A DNA stretch of 16,732 bases from positions 1-16,732 of the forward strand of contig NW_001915090.1 of assembly GCF_000208925.1 (NCBI RefSeq). The letters run 5' to 3'. This DNA comes from Entamoeba histolytica HM-1:IMSS. Lineage: Eukaryota; Evosea; Mastigamoebida; Endamoebidae. The notes under the pieces are model-generated. The model was not told where the DNA came from and ran no database searches. It saw nothing but the letters and a program-made list of their open reading frames with translations. Made by a program: the position numbers and the translations under genes. Positions 8,684-16,732 of the stretch are shown piece after piece (position 1 is the stretch's first letter; the number at the start of each line of letters is the position of its first letter).

Positions 8684-11407
8684 TTATTTAAGAAATGAAC
8701 CTCTAAATCTTCCCATTAGCATGTTATTACCACCAACCATTCAAAATCCTCCCATCATTTCATTTTCTTGTTCTGTTATTACTTCAACATTATCACAATC
8801 AATCTGTTTGATTGAATTTGATGTGTCAACTATCTTCATATTATGACATTTTATCACTTTAACATCTTTTCCTTTAACATCATTCTCAATATTAATTCCT
8901 TTACACTCTTCATTTTCAACTTTCTTCAAAAATGCATTTGTTCTAAATCTAATGTCATTCATTCTTTTCAATACAAGTTCTTCTTTACATTGTGAGATAA
9001 TGCCTTCAATTCTACTACTATTAGTTATAAGTACTTTGTTACACAACTCACTTGAACTTATATTAGACATTTCTGAATTTTCAATACGTACAATATCAAC
9101 ACCTGTATTATGAAAACTTCTTCTTATTAAAATACCTACCATTTTACTATCAATAACTTCTAATAACTTTTTATCTCCATAAATTTCAAATTCAATATTT
9201 TCACATTTGTTAAGTAATAATGATCTTACACATCCAATTTTTGTGTAAGTTTCATATCCAATATCTTGTTTTTCTTTATGATTTTTACATTTAACCATTT
9301 TAACATTTCCATATTCTTCATATTCTCCTTCAATTATTATATCCTTACTATTTTCTATTGTTATATCACTGTTAATGTCACTTTGAATTTTAATACGACT
9401 GTCATATGCATTTCTTATTATAACATGTTTCTTGTCTGTTTCTATTTCTATGTCTTTCTTTTCATTATTCATATCTATTATTTCTCTATCTTCTTTTATA
9501 TTCTTCTTTGTTTCTGGAATACTACATTCTTCATTATCTATTGTAATGATTTCTTCAAGATTATCTAATTTCCCTGTATTTTCTGTATTTTTACATCTTG
9601 TTATTTTCATTTCATTATTTTCATTCTTCTTAATTATGAATTGGCAATTCTCACATTCATCAATATATAATTTCTTACATTTATCAAATAACTCTTCAAA
9701 AATATAATCTTTCATTGACACAATATATATCTCTTCTGCTTCTTTCAGTGGTATTTTAATATATTCTTCAATTGATTTAAAGACAATTCTCTTTGGTTTA
9801 ACATCAATTTCATTGATTGTAGATTCAACTACTTTCAATGATTTACATTTTTCATTTCCTTTAATACTAACTTCTTTAGATTCAATAATTGTTAATTTAT
9901 TAATTGGACACTTTGTTTTAAATTCAATATTATTTCCTTCTATTATATCAACGTTTTGTTCATTGTTTGCTTCGATTTCAGTTTTGAAATTCTCACATTT
10001 TGCAATACAAATATCAGGTGATTTGTTTGTTGTTAATTTGAATTGTGTTAGTTTATTATCTTCTAATTTCATTCTTTCAATACTTTCTGTTTTAACACTA
10101 ATTTGACTTTCTACACAATTATTCATGTCAATATTTTTTAATTTATTTGCTACTAAATTAATATGTAAATTACAACAACTACGTAATTGAATTTCTTCAA
10201 GATTTTGGAATGTGGTTATATTTTCTTGTATTTCTTTCCAATATCTTCTTTTATTGGTTGTGGTTCCTTGTTTTTCTTTCATTTCATTTATTTTTATTCC
10301 ATTTCCATTTAGTTTTATTTGTTTTAAATTATTTACTGATAGAAATTCAATTGAAGAATTGATATAATTCATTTCTAAACATTCAATATGTTGTTGATTT
10401 ATTACAATATTTGAATCTCTTGTTTGAACATAAAGGTATTTGATATATTCAGGTAATTGTGGTATTTCATGTAATTTGATTTTTTGATTTGGACCAAAGT
10501 CTGGTAATAATGTTTCATAACATGTAATTGAATCTACATAAAAGTCATTAAGAATCTTGTATACTTTCTATTTTCTTCTTTATTCATATCTTCAATATTA
10601 ACTCTAATACCACATCCATCATTACCACTAGTTGGATTAAATGTTGTTATTTTTTATTTGAAAATAATGAACTACTTGGTGATTTAAAAAATTTAATATT
10701 TCTTTCATTGTTTTGTTCAGACAAAACTATACTTGAAGAATAAATTGTAATTCCTTTTGGTATATCTATTTCTTTTTCTTGTTTAATAGGACTTTCTCTT
10801 TCATAAATGAGAATAATATTTTTATTCTCTCGAGCTTTAATTCCATTAACATTATTTGACACATAAGTTATCATTTCACTTGGATAAAGTGATTCTTCTA
10901 TTTTCATTTTATCAAATGTTTCATTAAATACCTCTGAAAACATTTCATTACATCTTATTTTAATTCCTTTCTTCATATTTTGAATGATAATTTCTATTAT
11001 TTCATCTGATGCATAAGAAAAATAAATCAAAGACTCTACTTTTTGAATAATTTTAGACATTCTTTCTCTGTCTTCTTTTGTAATACTTATTTGTTGTTGA
11101 CCAAATATTTTGTTTGTATCATTTCATGTTGTTGAAAATACAAATCTATCAAAAATATAATTTCTGATATTCTCAACTTTCATTAATATTGACTCATCAA
11201 CTGGAAGTAAATTACAATTACATGTTGGTGGATTAAATATTCTACAAAATTGATTAACATCTTTTTCCGATGTAAACATTGATTAACTTTCAATGAGTGA
11301 ATTGCAGCTCCACATTTCTTGTTAATCATTTCAACGTTTTTGATGTCATTCATGTCTTTAACATGAAGTGCTACTTTCATCAAATAAACCATATCTAGTT
11401 GTTTCAT
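8684..11407 (-). pseudogene. Large LRR-like family protein, broken by three frameshifts and a TGA
   Basis: The N-terminus starts at ATG 11407 (KQLDMVYLMKVALHVKDMND, then INKKCGAAIHSLKVN). This resembles the N-terminal module of Entamoeba LRR-type families (YLMNV..L....INKKC....L..NP.F). Frameshift 1 at about 11285 leads to MFTSEKDVNQFCRIFNPPTC. An in-frame TGA sits at 11126-11124. Frameshift 2 is at a six-base T run (plus strand) at 10650-10655, and frameshift 3 at about 10566. From 10564 the frame is open for about 607 codons to TGA 8743-8741. It consists of irregular short repeats alternating beta-strand-like segments with Asn/Cys/Glu turns (for example LEEIQLRSCCNLHINLVANK). Beyond that TGA the same frame continues MVGGNNMLMGRFRGSFLK to TAA 8686-8684, so the TGA may replace a Gly or Trp codon. 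The full frame would be about 900 codons. No typical GTTTGT introns explain the breaks. The decay is slight, so it is a recent pseudogene or has assembly errors. Confidence 0.75.
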
Positions 11408-11451
11408 TTCTCTTCTTTTATAATTTGTTGATTTAGTGACTTTCATTAAAT

Positions 11452-11456
11452 AGTTC
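11452..11456 (-). promoter_or_regulatory. GAACT element upstream of the LRR-like pseudogene
   Basis: On the minus strand the sequence TTGAACTATTTAATG lies about 45 bases before ATG 11407. It matches the Entamoeba GAAC core-promoter box (consensus AATGAACT), which in this genus works with a TATA-like box and an initiator. Its place supports 11407 as the start. A five-base motif can occur by chance. Confidence 0.45.
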
Positions 11457-11559
11457 AATTCTTTATTTTTTACTTCATCTTATTCGTCACAGACACAATT
11501 CTATTTATAGTGGAATAACTCTTTTTGAATAATTTTATTTAAAAATTACTATAAACGTT

Positions 11560-12110
11560 AATATGGTATGTCTGAAATACCACATACAAAACACTAAAAC
11601 AAATTCAAACTTCGATTCTCCAAGTTATTATCTGATTATGATAGTACATTTGAATGGAAATTGTATTAATCATACGTTGATGAATGAATAATAATGAAGT
11701 ATTATGGTTGAATATTATTTGTTGGAAGAGAAGAAAATGTATTTATTAAGATGAAATTAGAAGTGATATAATGAATAATATCAAAAGAAAAGGAATATTT
11801 GATGATATTAATAATAAAAGAAAATAGTTATAATAATATAAGTGGTAATGAAATATTCAATCAACATTAAATAAGAAAATAAAGAAGAAGTTAATTAAAA
11901 TTGAAGTAAAAACTAAAGAAAAAGATAAAAAGACGAATTAAATTGAATGAATTTTGAAGAAAACAATAATAAAGAAATAAAACAAAAGAAGAATGATTTA
12001 TTCACAAAACAAGAAGAAAATCTACAAATAAATAAAACAAATAAATTACTCATCTTTTAAAAAGTGAAGTTATAAGATTAGTCTCATTTAAGCCACGAAG
12101 AATGAAATAT
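11560..12110 (-). repeat. Dispersed repeat R1, copy D (inverted)
   Basis: Read on the minus strand this aligns with R1 copy B. On the plus strand, CTTCGATTCTCCAAGTTATTATCTGATTATGA followed by CATTTGAAT (about 11611-11660) and TATTATGGTTGAATATTA (11702-11719) match the reverse complements of copies A and B. The other end is also shared: AAAAAGTGAAGTTATAAGATTAGTCTC (about 12058-12085) pairs with the block around 12782-12815 of copy B (GAGACTAATC, CTGAGCTGTTTAAAAAAGAG). The middle is A-rich and only loosely alignable. No ORF is evident. Confidence 0.65.
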
Positions 12111-12759
12111 AAATGTATTAATATTTAATTTTCTAATTTTTATTAAAGAATTTCACATTTTTTTAATTTCTTATTTTAATATGATGTTTTTATTATTGAA
12201 TTATACTCTACTTTTCTTCTATTATATCATTTACTTTCACTTTAATGTATTGTTTAATGTTTTCTTTTATTTTATGTGACATTTTAATATATTTAATATA
12301 TTCATTTTCATTATTGACATTGATGTTTATTGCTTTTATTATGCTTTCAATTTTTCAATTTGTTCATTTCTTATATAATTTCTTATTTAACCAATTAATT
12401 GAAAAACAATACAACATTTCAATTAAATTTCTATTTCTTTATTTTGTTGTTTTTCTTGCCTTTTAATTGTACTTTCTTTGCTATTTGTTTTTCATTGTGT
12501 CTTTCTCTTTCTAAACCCTTTTCCTTGATATTTCGTTTATCATTATTATAGTTATGCCATTTATTGTTATTGACATTCATTCTTTTTTTTATTGTATGAC
12601 ATTAAATTTCTGTGTTTTGTTTCATTTTCTTTACAACACACATTGTTATTACACAATATCCATTACAATAAAATTTGTTGTATTTCCCTGCATTGGAAAA
12701 GGATATCTAAAATAAAATAATAATTAAAAATTACTTAATTAAGTGTTAATAGATTTTTC
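12111..12759. other. Pyrimidine-rich spacer between inverted R1 copies
   Basis: The plus strand is T/C-rich. A 73-codon frame at 12245-12466 (ATG start) gives a hydrophobic peptide with one more polar stretch, NQLIEKQYNISIKF. It could be a small membrane protein, but the composition suggests chance and I do not call it a gene. Nothing else was recognised. Confidence 0.4.
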
Positions 12760-13235
12760 ATATATTCTTCCTAGTTTAGCCGAGACTAATCCCTGAGCTG
12801 TTTAAAAAAGAGTAATCTTTTTCTTTAACTTATCATTTATGTTTTTCTTGCAAATTGAGAAAATCACTTCTTTGTTTTATTTTTTCCTATTAATGTCTTC
12901 TCATCCTTCTTCTGCTTATTTCTTCTTTTTAAACCTTTGTTTATTTTTTGTCTTAATTTTAAACATTTTCTTTTTCCTTTTTTCTTTATTTTATGAATGA
13001 GAGAAGAGAGTATTTCATTCCCACCATATTATTATGTTTAATTTTCTTTTAGTCTTACCCACACTTTAGTACTTCCTTATATTACACCATGTAATATTCT
13101 ATCATAATATCTTGCTACACCCTTTGCAACTTTACCTAATCCATTTCTAATTCAAATGCACCATCATAACCAGAAAATAACTGAGAGAGTCGAAACATGA
13201 ATTATATTAATGTTTATGTGTGGTGTTTTAGATGA
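12760..13235 (+). repeat. Dispersed repeat R1, copy B (longest readable copy)
   Basis: It begins around TCATATATTCTTCCTAG and ends around GTGTGGTGTTTTAGATGA. It shares ordered blocks with copy A (1510-1897, direct), copy D (11560-12110, inverted) and copy C (3670-3880, inverted). The best kept part is the last 150 bases, from CACTTTAGTAC through TAATATTC, CTTTGCAACTTTACCTAATC and CATCATAACCAGAAAATAAC. With copy D it forms an inverted pair with the conserved ends facing outward. It lies about 0.4 kb before the intact membrane-protein gene. Confidence 0.75.
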
Positions 13236-13621
13236 GTCACATTCGATTTTTTTTCATATAAAGTAATTAAAACATATTTTTCATACATAGTTCAATGTTA
13301 TACCATTAAGCACTGTACAAATGAAGTATTACTTATTAATAATTGTTGTGTCATTTCTGCTATTTATAGTTATGTTGATGAAAGAGAAATGATTTTTTTT
13401 CATTCTGATTGAATAAGAAATGGTATGTTTTTCTATTTTCCAATAAAATTTCATTAAAAAAATAGTTAGTTATGCCATTTAGAATAATTTAGTACTTGTT
13501 ACAAATACATAACACTATGCTTTTTTGTTAAATTATTTAGAAGTTTTTAGTTGAAATAAAAACAATGATTGTTTGCACGGTATTATGTGAATTTTTAATG
13601 AATTTAATAATTTGAGTTTTT
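13236..13621. other. Intergenic segment with a short signal-peptide-like ORF
   Basis: At 13321-13392 an ATG-initiated frame of 23 codons reads MKYYLLIIVVSFLLFIVMLM and then KEK. It looks like a signal peptide or a single membrane anchor, then stops at TGA. It could be the relic of a secreted protein's first codons, a micropeptide, or chance. An overlapping frame (TNEVLLINNCCVISAIYSYV, about 13319) is also open for some 25 codons. Neither continues into a longer gene, and no GTTTGT-type splice site was found nearby. Confidence 0.3.
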
Positions 13622-13626
13622 GAACT
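13622..13626 (+). promoter_or_regulatory. GAACT element upstream of the small membrane-protein gene
   Basis: TTTTTGAACTTCAATAATTT lies about 25 bases before ATG 13651. It matches the Entamoeba GAAC box core, and short promoter-to-ATG distances are normal in this genus. This supports the ORF as a real transcription unit. Confidence 0.45.
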
Positions 13627-13650
13627 TCAATAATTTTCATTTATAAAGAG

Positions 13651-14046
13651 ATGTGTGAATATAAACAAAAACCTTACAATATACAAATGTATATGTATTT
13701 TATCATCAAAGTTCTATGTGAAGTAATAGTCATTATTATGTTTCTAATACTAATTGGTATTTTCGATTTTCTTCATGTTAGTTCAAGTGATGGTGCTAAT
13801 GCAGTTATTAAGTTTTTGATAATACTAATATGCATTTTCTGTTTTCTTATTGGGAAGTTAAGTGAAAGTGTTGCTAAACAAGAAGTTAATCAACCTCCAC
13901 AAAGAAACCAAAAGGCATTCTACGGTATATTGATTGAACATATTGGACAATTGATTTATGACATTGGATCTCTTTGTAGAAAATATGCTTTTAAGTACTT
14001 TGTCAAAATAGTTATAGACTGTTTATTGGATATAATTTTCAAATAA
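13651..14046 (+). CDS. Small two-helix membrane protein, unknown function
   Basis: The ORF has 131 residues with a balanced composition (Cys, Gly, Pro, Arg present), unlike the low-complexity frames around it. It has a short polar N-terminus, a hydrophobic segment at about residues 15-42 (FIIKVLCEVIVIIMFLILIG), a short loop with SSSDGAN, and a second hydrophobic segment at about 52-68. A polar linker follows (KLSESVAKQEVNQPPQRNQK), then an amphipathic C-terminal part that may contact the membrane (YGILIEHIGQLIYDIGSLCR and a Lys/Ile/Val-rich tail). No family was recognised and no catalytic motif is visible. Both ends are probably cytosolic if the helices form a hairpin. A GAACT box lies just upstream. 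It is one of only two intact genes in the window and is flanked by repeat B and a decayed gene. Confidence 0.75.
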   Translation: MCEYKQKPYNIQMYMYFIIKVLCEVIVIIMFLILIGIFDFLHVSSSDGANAVIKFLIILICIFCFLIGKLSESVAKQEVNQPPQRNQKAFYGILIEHIGQLIYDIGSLCRKYAFKYFVKIVIDCLLDIIFK

Positions 14047-14078
14047 AATAATATTTGGATTAGTTTGTCAACTTTATT

Positions 14079-14500
14079 CTAATTAATACATTCGTCATAT
14101 TTTGGTTTTCTCTTTATAAGAATAACGTGGAAATGAATAAATCAATCATTAGCCGTGTGTTTCATTGTTTGAAAACAAATGACTAATAATTCCATATTCC
14201 ATTTTAATGTATCATATTATTTTAAATACAAATCTTCATCAGATTTATTTAGTCACTCTACATCGTTTGTTACATCATTTTTATTTCATAAAATAAATAC
14301 AAACTTGGGAAAATATTTAATGAAAGACTTATAATCATTCATTGAATAATCTAATAACATTTCAACATTATTGATAACAACTAAATTTTTGATGATTTTT
14401 CTTCTTTCAGTAGAAATACATACAACTTATTGTTCACTGTTATAATACATATTTTGATAGAATATATCACTTATCTACTAAAAATTCATGATAAAAATAT
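14079..14500 (-). pseudogene. Decayed gene with many in-frame stops, unknown family
   Basis: One minus-strand frame stays readable for about 140 codons with no frameshift. It reads ISDIFYQNMYYNSEQ, TAA, VVCISTERRKIIKNLVVINN, VEMLLDYSMNDYKSFIKYFP, TGA after FVFIL, NKNDVTNDVE, TGA, LNKSDEDLYLK, TAA (14219-14217), YDTLKWNMELLVICFQTMKH, TGA, then IHFHVILIKRKPKYDECIN and TAG at 14081-14079. It is too protein-like to be noise. Further relics (KFVDYIQQIISFIYSTCLRK) at about 14540-14620 on the same strand may be its earlier part. I do not recognise the family. It is convergent with the intact gene at 13651-14046, only 32 bases away. Confidence 0.6.
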
Positions 14501-14585
14501 TTTAAATACACTTAAACTTTCTTTTCTTTTATTATTAATTAATTTTTGGTTTTCCTTAGACAAGTTGAATATATGAATGAGATGA

Positions 14586-14639
14586 TTTGTTGAATATAGT
14601 CAACAAACTTTTATGTTTCCTCATCAAACTATATTCAAC
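14586..14639. repeat. Two overlapping inverted repeats (alternative hairpins)
   Basis: TTTGTTGA (14586-14593) pairs perfectly with TCAACAAA (14600-14607) around a six-base loop. The overlapping GTTGAATATAG (14589-14599) pairs perfectly over 11 bases with CTATATTCAAC (14629-14639). The two structures exclude each other. They lie in a decayed region with no intact gene to control, so function is doubtful. Confidence 0.6.
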
Positions 14640-14829
14640 TTTTCATTATTTTGTTATTTTATTGAATGAACATGTTTGCAAAAGTGATAAACAGAAAAAT
14701 CATATTAAGTGAATGTTAAATAATTTTCGTATACAATGAAATACAATTTAACTTCATTTCTTTTATTAGTTATGAGTTATGAAATATCTTTTTTTATTTT
14801 TTTTTTATATAAAAATAAAAAAAAGTCAT

Positions 14830-16395
14830 TTATTAGATTTATCCACTATTTGAGTTCCACCATATCAAGAAGTGATTATTTCAGTTTCTTCAATATGTTT
14901 TATTGGTGTAATAGAGTTCATTTCTAACATGCTCGCATTAGATTGTTCTTCTTCTAATGTGCTGCCAGAATTGAATGTGTAAAACATTAAGTCTTTCATA
15001 TTTTTTATAATTATTGTTTATATGATTTTGGAAAAGTTTAATTGTAATTTCAGTGCTTTTATTCTTCTTACTGACTCTTTGTGAATTAATCAATTTATTG
15101 ATAATATAACAGGTATTATTTCAACATATATTATTTCTCTATTATTTCTTATTTTCTCTTGTAATTCTTTGTATTTATTTATTTTATGAATATAATTTAA
15201 TTCTAAATTATTATCTTGACATATAACAACATCTATAATATATCATTTCTTTTCTTTCATATTTTGATATTATATAGCTTATCTTCTAGCATGGAATGAA
15301 TTGTCACTAACAAATAAATCTTTATTGTAAGTTATAACCATTTTATCATTATTAATACATTTTGGAGGATTATTAAAGTCAATTGCATCAAATTCAGTAA
15401 ATTGTGTAATTAATAAGTGTTTAAATATTTGTTTACAAACATAATCATGTTTTGATATTTGATTCTTTTTCATTACATCCTAACAGTATATGACTAATAG
15501 ATGCAATAGTGTTAGGGCAATGTTTACAATATTTTAAAGCATCATTTTGGAGTATTTTAGATTTAATACTTCCTGTCATAGTTACTCCTTCTTGCATCTT
15601 TACTATTTGGAGGAATGCATTTCTTTTTATATTTAATGACCTCCATGTTGCTACTGTTAATTTCTTATTATTGAAAGTGCCATTTGCATTTCTTATATAT
15701 TCACAACATTTCTTTTCTTTCAATTCACTTAAATATCTTTCATTTAATTCATTATTTACCCATTCAAATATTTCCTTTACATTGTGCTTTCTTTCATTTA
15801 ATTCTATTACATTCATTAATTCATTAAAATTAATCTTCTTACCAAATGCTTTCTTCATTCTTTTAATTATTCCATTTGGATTTTCTTTTATTGCTTCTAT
15901 CATTTCTCATATTCCTGTGCTTGATAATTATATTTTAAATATATTCTTATTAATTCTTTACCACATTCATCTCTTGCTGACATTAATCCTAATCCCAATT
16001 CATTTATTTTAACATATAATCTACTTTTTGGGATATTTCTACTATATAATTGGAGTTGTATTAATGCTTTTCTTATTTGTTTATCTATCTTCTCCAATTC
16101 TCCTAGTTTCCATAGGACAATACAAAATCCATATCTTAATTTGGAGATTATATCATTATTAATCTTTTTATTTTATTGAGAATGCTGTACTTCATATTAT
16201 TTAATGATGATAAAATAGAAGATATATCATTTAATAATCTTGTACAATATTTATTAATATTTATTTTATCTCATATTTCAATACAAAGATATTTATAATG
16301 ATTGTTATTAGTTACTCGTGTTAATTCAACAATTTCTCAATTTATTTGATTACTGATATTATTCATTATCAAACTCTTTTCTACATTAATTTTTG
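14830..16395 (-). mobile_element. 5'-truncated, decayed LINE (R2/R4-like, restriction-enzyme-like endonuclease)
   Basis: Reading 16395 downward, the remnant starts in the last part of the reverse transcriptase (HYKYLCIEI; SKLRYGFCIVLWKLGELEKI; DKQIRKALIQ; SRLYVKINELGLGLMSARDE, the thumb-region pattern of LINE polymerases). An open block at 15903-15445 ends in a zinc-knuckle CKHC-x8-H-x4-C (C126, C129, H138, C143 of that frame, about 15528-15475), the CCHC motif that precedes the endonuclease in R2/R4-type elements. After a frameshift come ISKHDYVCKQIFKHLL and FVSDNSFHARR. The expected Pro-Asp of the PD-x12-14-D nuclease motif is now TAA-GCT (15281-15276). Fourteen codons on is the second Asp, in YIIDVVICQD (15233-15231), then a typical tail, YVEIIPVILSIN. 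There are several stops and at least two frameshifts. The RT catalytic YxDD is absent. An A-rich run at 14806-14789 (minus strand) may be the 3' tail. Confidence 0.85.
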
Positions 16396-16640
16396 GCAAC
16401 GAAAAAAAGCAAATAATTGAAAAAGAAGAGAATGAATGATATAAAAGAATAAAAAGAAAGTAAGAAGTTTGATATGATGAAGAAAGAATAAAAGTAGAAA
16501 GGAGAGAATATAAAAAGAAAGAAGATAAAGTGTAATAAAACAAAAGAGATGATAAAAGAAGAAAAGAAAGAAAAAAATAAAGGGTGCAAATTTTATTGAA
16601 ACAAATAAAAAAAGTGCAAAATTTAATGATGCAAAAATTA
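16396..16640 (-). repeat. Pyrimidine-rich dispersed repeat, copy 2 (inverted)
   Basis: On the plus strand this is purine-rich; its reverse complement aligns with 1320-1520 in the same block order (see copy 1), ending in CGTTGCC at 16395-16401 where the LINE remnant begins. The right arm's inner flank (about 5230-5300) shares its CTTCTTTTATCATCTCTTTG block. The minus-strand frames at 16337-16707 are hydrophobic low-complexity artefacts of this composition. Confidence 0.55.
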
Positions 16641-16680
16641 ATGATGCAAAATATTTAGCAACATATTTTATTGATGCAAA
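16584..16680 (+). repeat. Spaced TGCAAA motif array
   Basis: Five TGCAAA motifs, three of them as GATGCAAA, lie at about 16584, 16614, 16628, 16643 and 16673 with A/T spacers such as ATTTAAT and ATTAAT. On the minus strand this reads as a degenerate FAS repeat. The same octamer GATGCAAA makes the hairpins near the outer ends of the palindrome arms. Confidence 0.6.
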
Positions 16681-16732
16681 ATATTTGAAATAAAAATAAA
16701 TCATCATTTGATATTATTATTATATTTGATAA

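Noticed and set aside
9813..10106. Plus-strand ORFs at 9266-9568, 9432-9707 and 9813-10106
   Set aside because: They are antisense shadows of the LRR-like gene, whose minus-strand frame has the better composition and family match.
11124..11126. TGA reassigned as a sense codon
   Set aside because: Relics also carry many TAA stops, and frameshifts accompany the TGAs, so decay explains them better.
15509..16012. 167-codon plus-strand ORF
   Set aside because: Antisense shadow of the LINE remnant; the minus strand carries the CCHC motif and RT thumb pattern.
1..16732. tRNA arrays, rRNA genes, CRISPR arrays
   Set aside because: No cloverleaf-like GC-richer blocks, rRNA core motifs or regular repeat-spacer arrays were found on either strand.

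Overview
The window looks like a repeat-rich stretch of an Entamoeba genome. Strictly, it comes from a very AT-rich amoebozoan whose gene families match Entamoeba; the large repeat load would suit E. invadens or another large-genome species, but the species is inference. The support is: (i) a cysteine-patterned BspA-type leucine-rich-repeat protein; (ii) a decayed LINE of the R2/R4-like class with a restriction-enzyme-like endonuclease, the class of the known EhLINEs; (iii) a decayed TLDc-domain gene of the kind abundant in Entamoeba; (iv) a decayed member of a large LRR-like family with an Entamoeba-style N-terminus; (v) GAACT elements, matching the Entamoeba GAAC promoter box, upstream of two genes. 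No bacterial features (operons, Shine-Dalgarno sites, CRISPR), tRNA or rRNA were seen.

Layout. 1-505: AT-rich, no supported gene. 506-6142: a large palindromic structure with two nearly identical arms of about 0.9 kb (506-1402 and 5263-6142, inverted). Inside it are a copy of a dispersed repeat (here R1), a heavily decayed minus-strand gene (about 2215-3165), a second, inverted R1 fragment, and an intact 185-codon BspA-like ORF (4528-5085). 6315-8377: three decayed plus-strand genes, of which one is a TLDc gene. 8684-11407: a minus-strand LRR-like pseudogene of about 900 codons, broken by three frameshifts and one internal TGA. 11560-13235: two more R1 copies facing opposite ways around a pyrimidine-rich spacer. 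13651-14046: an intact small gene for a protein with two predicted membrane segments. 14079-14500: a decayed minus-strand gene riddled with in-frame stops. 14830-16395: a 5'-truncated, decayed LINE on the minus strand. 16396-16700: a purine-rich repeat related to the inner flank of the palindrome arms, followed by spaced TGCAAA motifs.

Only two ORFs look intact and gene-like: the BspA-like ORF and the small membrane protein. Most other coding signal is fossil. In several relics one reading frame stays recognisable over 100 or more codons despite many stop codons, which points to substitution-driven decay. Alignments were made by eye; identities and repeat borders are approximate.
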